Shown here: positions 15,046-17,125 of the stretch, piece by piece
Position numbering within the stretch: the first letter of the stretch is position 1
Layout: the number at the start of each line of letters is the position of its first letter
Source: an uncultured Lysobacterales bacterium
GTDB lineage: Bacteria; Pseudomonadota; Gammaproteobacteria; Xanthomonadales; SZUA-36
Reading direction: 5' to 3'
Length of the DNA stretch: 17,125 nucleotides
Assembly: GCA_937974465.1 (NCBI GenBank)
Contig: CALJWY010000335.1
Span: 1 to 17,125, forward strand
The notes under the pieces: model-generated
Seen by the model: the letters and a program-made list of their open reading frames with translations, nothing else
Database searches by the model: none
What the model was told of the DNA's origin: nothing
Program-made: the position numbers and the translations under genes

Positions 15046-17125
15046 TAAGGAGACCCCGGTTTATTCTGCGTGAAGCGGAAAAGCCGCAAGCGGTTGGCGT
15101 TGCTGACCACGGTGACCGACGAAAACGCCATCGCAGTGCCGGCAATGATCGGGTTCAGCAACATGCCAATCAGGGGATAAAGCACACCGGCCGCAATCGG
15201 GATACCCAGGGAGTTGTAAATAAACGCGCCAAACAGGTTCTGCCGTATATTGCGCATGGTGGCATTGGAGACTTCAATCGCATCTGCGACCCCGTAAAGC
15301 GACCCGCGCATCAGCGTGATGTCGGCACTTTCGATGGCGACATCCGTGCCTGTACCAATGGCAAATCCGACGTTGGCCAGGGCCAGGGCTGGTGCGTCAT
15401 TGATGCCATCTCCGGCCATGCCCACGATTTCACCCTGCTGCTGCAATTCAGCCACATGGTTTTTCTTGTCCTCCGGCAGCACGTTGGCGCGTACTTCATC
15501 GATGCCCACCTGTTTGGCGACGGCTTCAGCCACGTGTTGGTTATCACCCGTCAGCATCACGATCTTCAGGCCGTTGGCGTGCAGTCTCTTTATGGCTCCG
15601 GGTGATTCCGGTTTGATTGGATCTGCGACAGCAAAAATCGCCAACAACTGTCCATCTGACGCGAGGAAGACAGTGGTGTAGGCCTTGTCGGCCATACTGG
15701 CAGCAGTTTGCAGTGACTCCTCGGTGAGCTCTATACCGGATCTTGTCATCAGGGATTCATTGCCCATCAGCAATTGGTGCTCATCAACTTCGCCGGTAAT
15801 TCCCTGCCCGGTGATCGAGAAAAATGCCTCGGTTGGCAGCAGTTCCAGTTGCTGCTGTTTGGCGGCTTGCAGGAAAGCCAGGGCCAATGGGTGTTCGGAG
15901 GCCGCTTCTAGGCTCGCAGCCAGCAACAATGCGCCGCTCTCTGTCTGCTCACCCAGCGGCCTGATCTCAACCACCTCCGGTCTGCCGGCTGTAATGGTGC
16001 CGGTTTTGTCCAGCACGATGGTCGTGAGTTTACTGGCGGTTTGCAGAGCCTCCCCGTTGCGGATCAAAACCCCGGCTTCGGCTGCTTTACCGATACCCAC
16101 CATCACGGACATGGGTGTTGCGAGGCCCAACGCACAAGGGCAGGCGATGATTAAAACGGTAACCGCGGTGACGATAGCGTAGACAAACCGGGGCTCGGGA
16201 CCCAGGAAAAACCAGGTCACGGCGGCGACCATGGCAATCAACATCACTGCGGGCACAAATACCGCCGCAATGGTGTCAGCCAGTTTGCCGATTGGCGGCT
16301 TGGAGTTCTGCGCCTGTCGCACCATCCTGATGATGCGTGCCAGGGCAGTATTGGCGCCCACGTGTGTTGCCTGATAAACAACGGTGCCGGTTTTGTTCAG
16401 GGTGCCAGCGGAGACCACGTCTTGTATGGATTTTTTGACCGGCAGGGGCTCTCCCGTCAACATGGATTCGTCGATATTGGTCTGACCTTCCGTCACGATG
16501 CCGTCCACCGCAATCTGCTCACCTGGCCGCACGCGCACCAGGTCGCCAATCACCACATCGCTGATGGGGACGTCTATTTCTTCATCTTCTCGAACCACGC
16601 GAGCGGTTTTTTGCTGCAGATCAAGCAGTCGACGAATGGCCTGCGAGGTCCGGCCCCGCGCCCGTTGCTCCAGGGCCTGGCCGAGGTTAACCATACCGAT
16701 GATGATCACCGCTGCTTCAAAATAAACATGGCGGGCGATTTCGGGCACCAGCGCAGGAAACAACACGATGATGGTTGAATACAACCATGCGGTGCCGGTT
16801 CCCAGCGCGATCAGCGTATCCATGGTCGCAGAGCGGTTTTTGAGTGACTGGTAGGCGCCCTTGAAGTAGTGCCAGCCTGTGTAATACATGACAAGACTGG
16901 TTATTACTGCAATCAATAACCATGCTGCATGCAACAGGCTCCATTGCGTGCCGATGGCGGGCATATTCATGCCAAAGATCATCAACAGGACACCCGTGCC
17001 CAGGGCCAGCAAGGTTTTACGTATCAGTGTGTTGAACTTGTCCTTATTGACCTGGTCATCCGCTTCCAGTGACTGGACCTGGTCAATCACGGCTTCAAAA
17101 CCAGCGCCTGCAACGGCCGCAACCA
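15045..17125 (-). CDS. copA: Copper-translocating P1B-1-type ATPase (partial)
   Basis: The open frame has no stop through the right edge, and the segment VAAVAGAGFEAV just inside the edge looks like the end of a heavy-metal-associated domain, so the true start lies beyond the window. Counting from an internal GTG at 17090, visible motifs are TGE (212-214), the metal-binding CPC (317-319) in the sixth-helix type segment, the phosphorylated DKTGT (Asp361), SEHPLA (398-403), TGDN, and GDGIND in the hinge. The final helices contain FIYNSLGIPIAAG and MAFSSVTVVSNANRLR, the YN and MxxSS residues that define Cu(I)/Ag(I) pumps. It exports Cu(I) from the cytoplasm. A CcoI/FixI-like role in cytochrome oxidase assembly is a less likely alternative. 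It overlaps the PepSY gene by 1 nt. No CueR-type regulator or copper chaperone is visible in the window. Confidence 0.92.
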   Translation of the reverse strand, partial: VAAVAGAGFEAVIDQVQSLEADDQVNKDKFNTLIRKTLLALGTGVLLMIFGMNMPAIGTQWSLLHAAWLLIAVITSLVMYYTGWHYFKGAYQSLKNRSATMDTLIALGTGTAWLYSTIIVLFPALVPEIARHVYFEAAVIIIGMVNLGQALEQRARGRTSQAIRRLLDLQQKTARVVREDEEIDVPISDVVIGDLVRVRPGEQIAVDGIVTEGQTNIDESMLTGEPLPVKKSIQDVVSAGTLNKTGTVVYQATHVGANTALARIIRMVRQAQNSKPPIGKLADTIAAVFVPAVMLIAMVAAVTWFFLGPEPRFVYAIVTAVTVLIIACPCALGLATPMSVMVGIGKAAEAGVLIRNGEALQTASKLTTIVLDKTGTITAGRPEVVEIRPLGEQTESGALLLAASLEAASEHPLALAFLQAAKQQQLELLPTEAFFSITGQGITGEVDEHQLLMGNESLMTRSGIELTEESLQTAASMADKAYTTVFLASDGQLLAIFAVADPIKPESPGAIKRLHANGLKIVMLTGDNQHVAEAVAKQVGIDEVRANVLPEDKKNHVAELQQQGEIVGMAGDGINDAPALALANVGFAIGTGTDVAIESADITLMRGSLYGVADAIEVSNATMRNIRQNLFGAFIYNSLGIPIAAGVLYPLIGMLLNPIIAGTAMAFSSVTVVSNANRLRLFRFTQNKPGSP

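Overview
The window looks like chromosomal DNA of a free-living, probably aquatic gammaproteobacterium. This rests on gene content: an AsmA-family protein, an RhlE-type DEAD-box helicase, MscL, an LTA4H-like M1 aminopeptidase lipoprotein and a P1B-1 copper ATPase. No genus can be named from the sequence alone. I see no rRNA, tRNA, transposase, integrase or CRISPR array. Genes are densely packed, with several 1-11 nt overlaps inside operons.

Layout. (1) 1-518, minus: N-terminal part of a lipoprotein M1 aminopeptidase that runs off the left edge. (2) 642-2386, plus: mtnA and a FucA-like class II aldolase overlapping by 4 nt. Together they look like the isomerase and aldolase steps of a DHAP shunt for 5'-methylthioadenosine or 5'-deoxyadenosine by-products. 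(3) 2463-4837, minus: a hydroxylysine-kinase-like phosphotransferase followed by a class III PLP enzyme of the phospho-lyase type, a predicted kinase and ammonia-phospholyase pair. (4) 4929-6989, plus: an AsmA-family protein, then a strong inverted repeat in the convergent gap before rhlE. (5) 7157-8431, minus: rhlE, divergent from mscL (8685-9083, plus), with a structured 253-nt gap between them. (6) 9181-11221, minus: a predicted outer-membrane beta-barrel protein, dsbB and a membrane-anchored DsbA-like thioredoxin-fold protein, ending at a clear bidirectional terminator. (7) 11534-11872, plus: a small exported cysteine-rich protein. (8) 11959-17125, minus: a tightly overlapping four-gene operon read as copper ATPase, PepSY membrane protein, PepSY membrane protein fused to an NqrF-like [2Fe-2S] domain, and MATE transporter, closed by a hairpin-T terminator.

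How the genes work together. Region 8 is the most unusual. Two paralogous PepSY proteins, one carrying a plant-type ferredoxin domain predicted to face the cytoplasm, are translationally coupled to a Cu(I) exporter. This suggests a transmembrane electron-transfer module linked to metal redox chemistry. Regions 2 and 3 are two compact small-molecule salvage or catabolic modules lying end to end. Region 6 is a dedicated oxidative-folding pair co-transcribed with an outer-membrane protein. The pathway-level statements are inferences from family membership and gene order.
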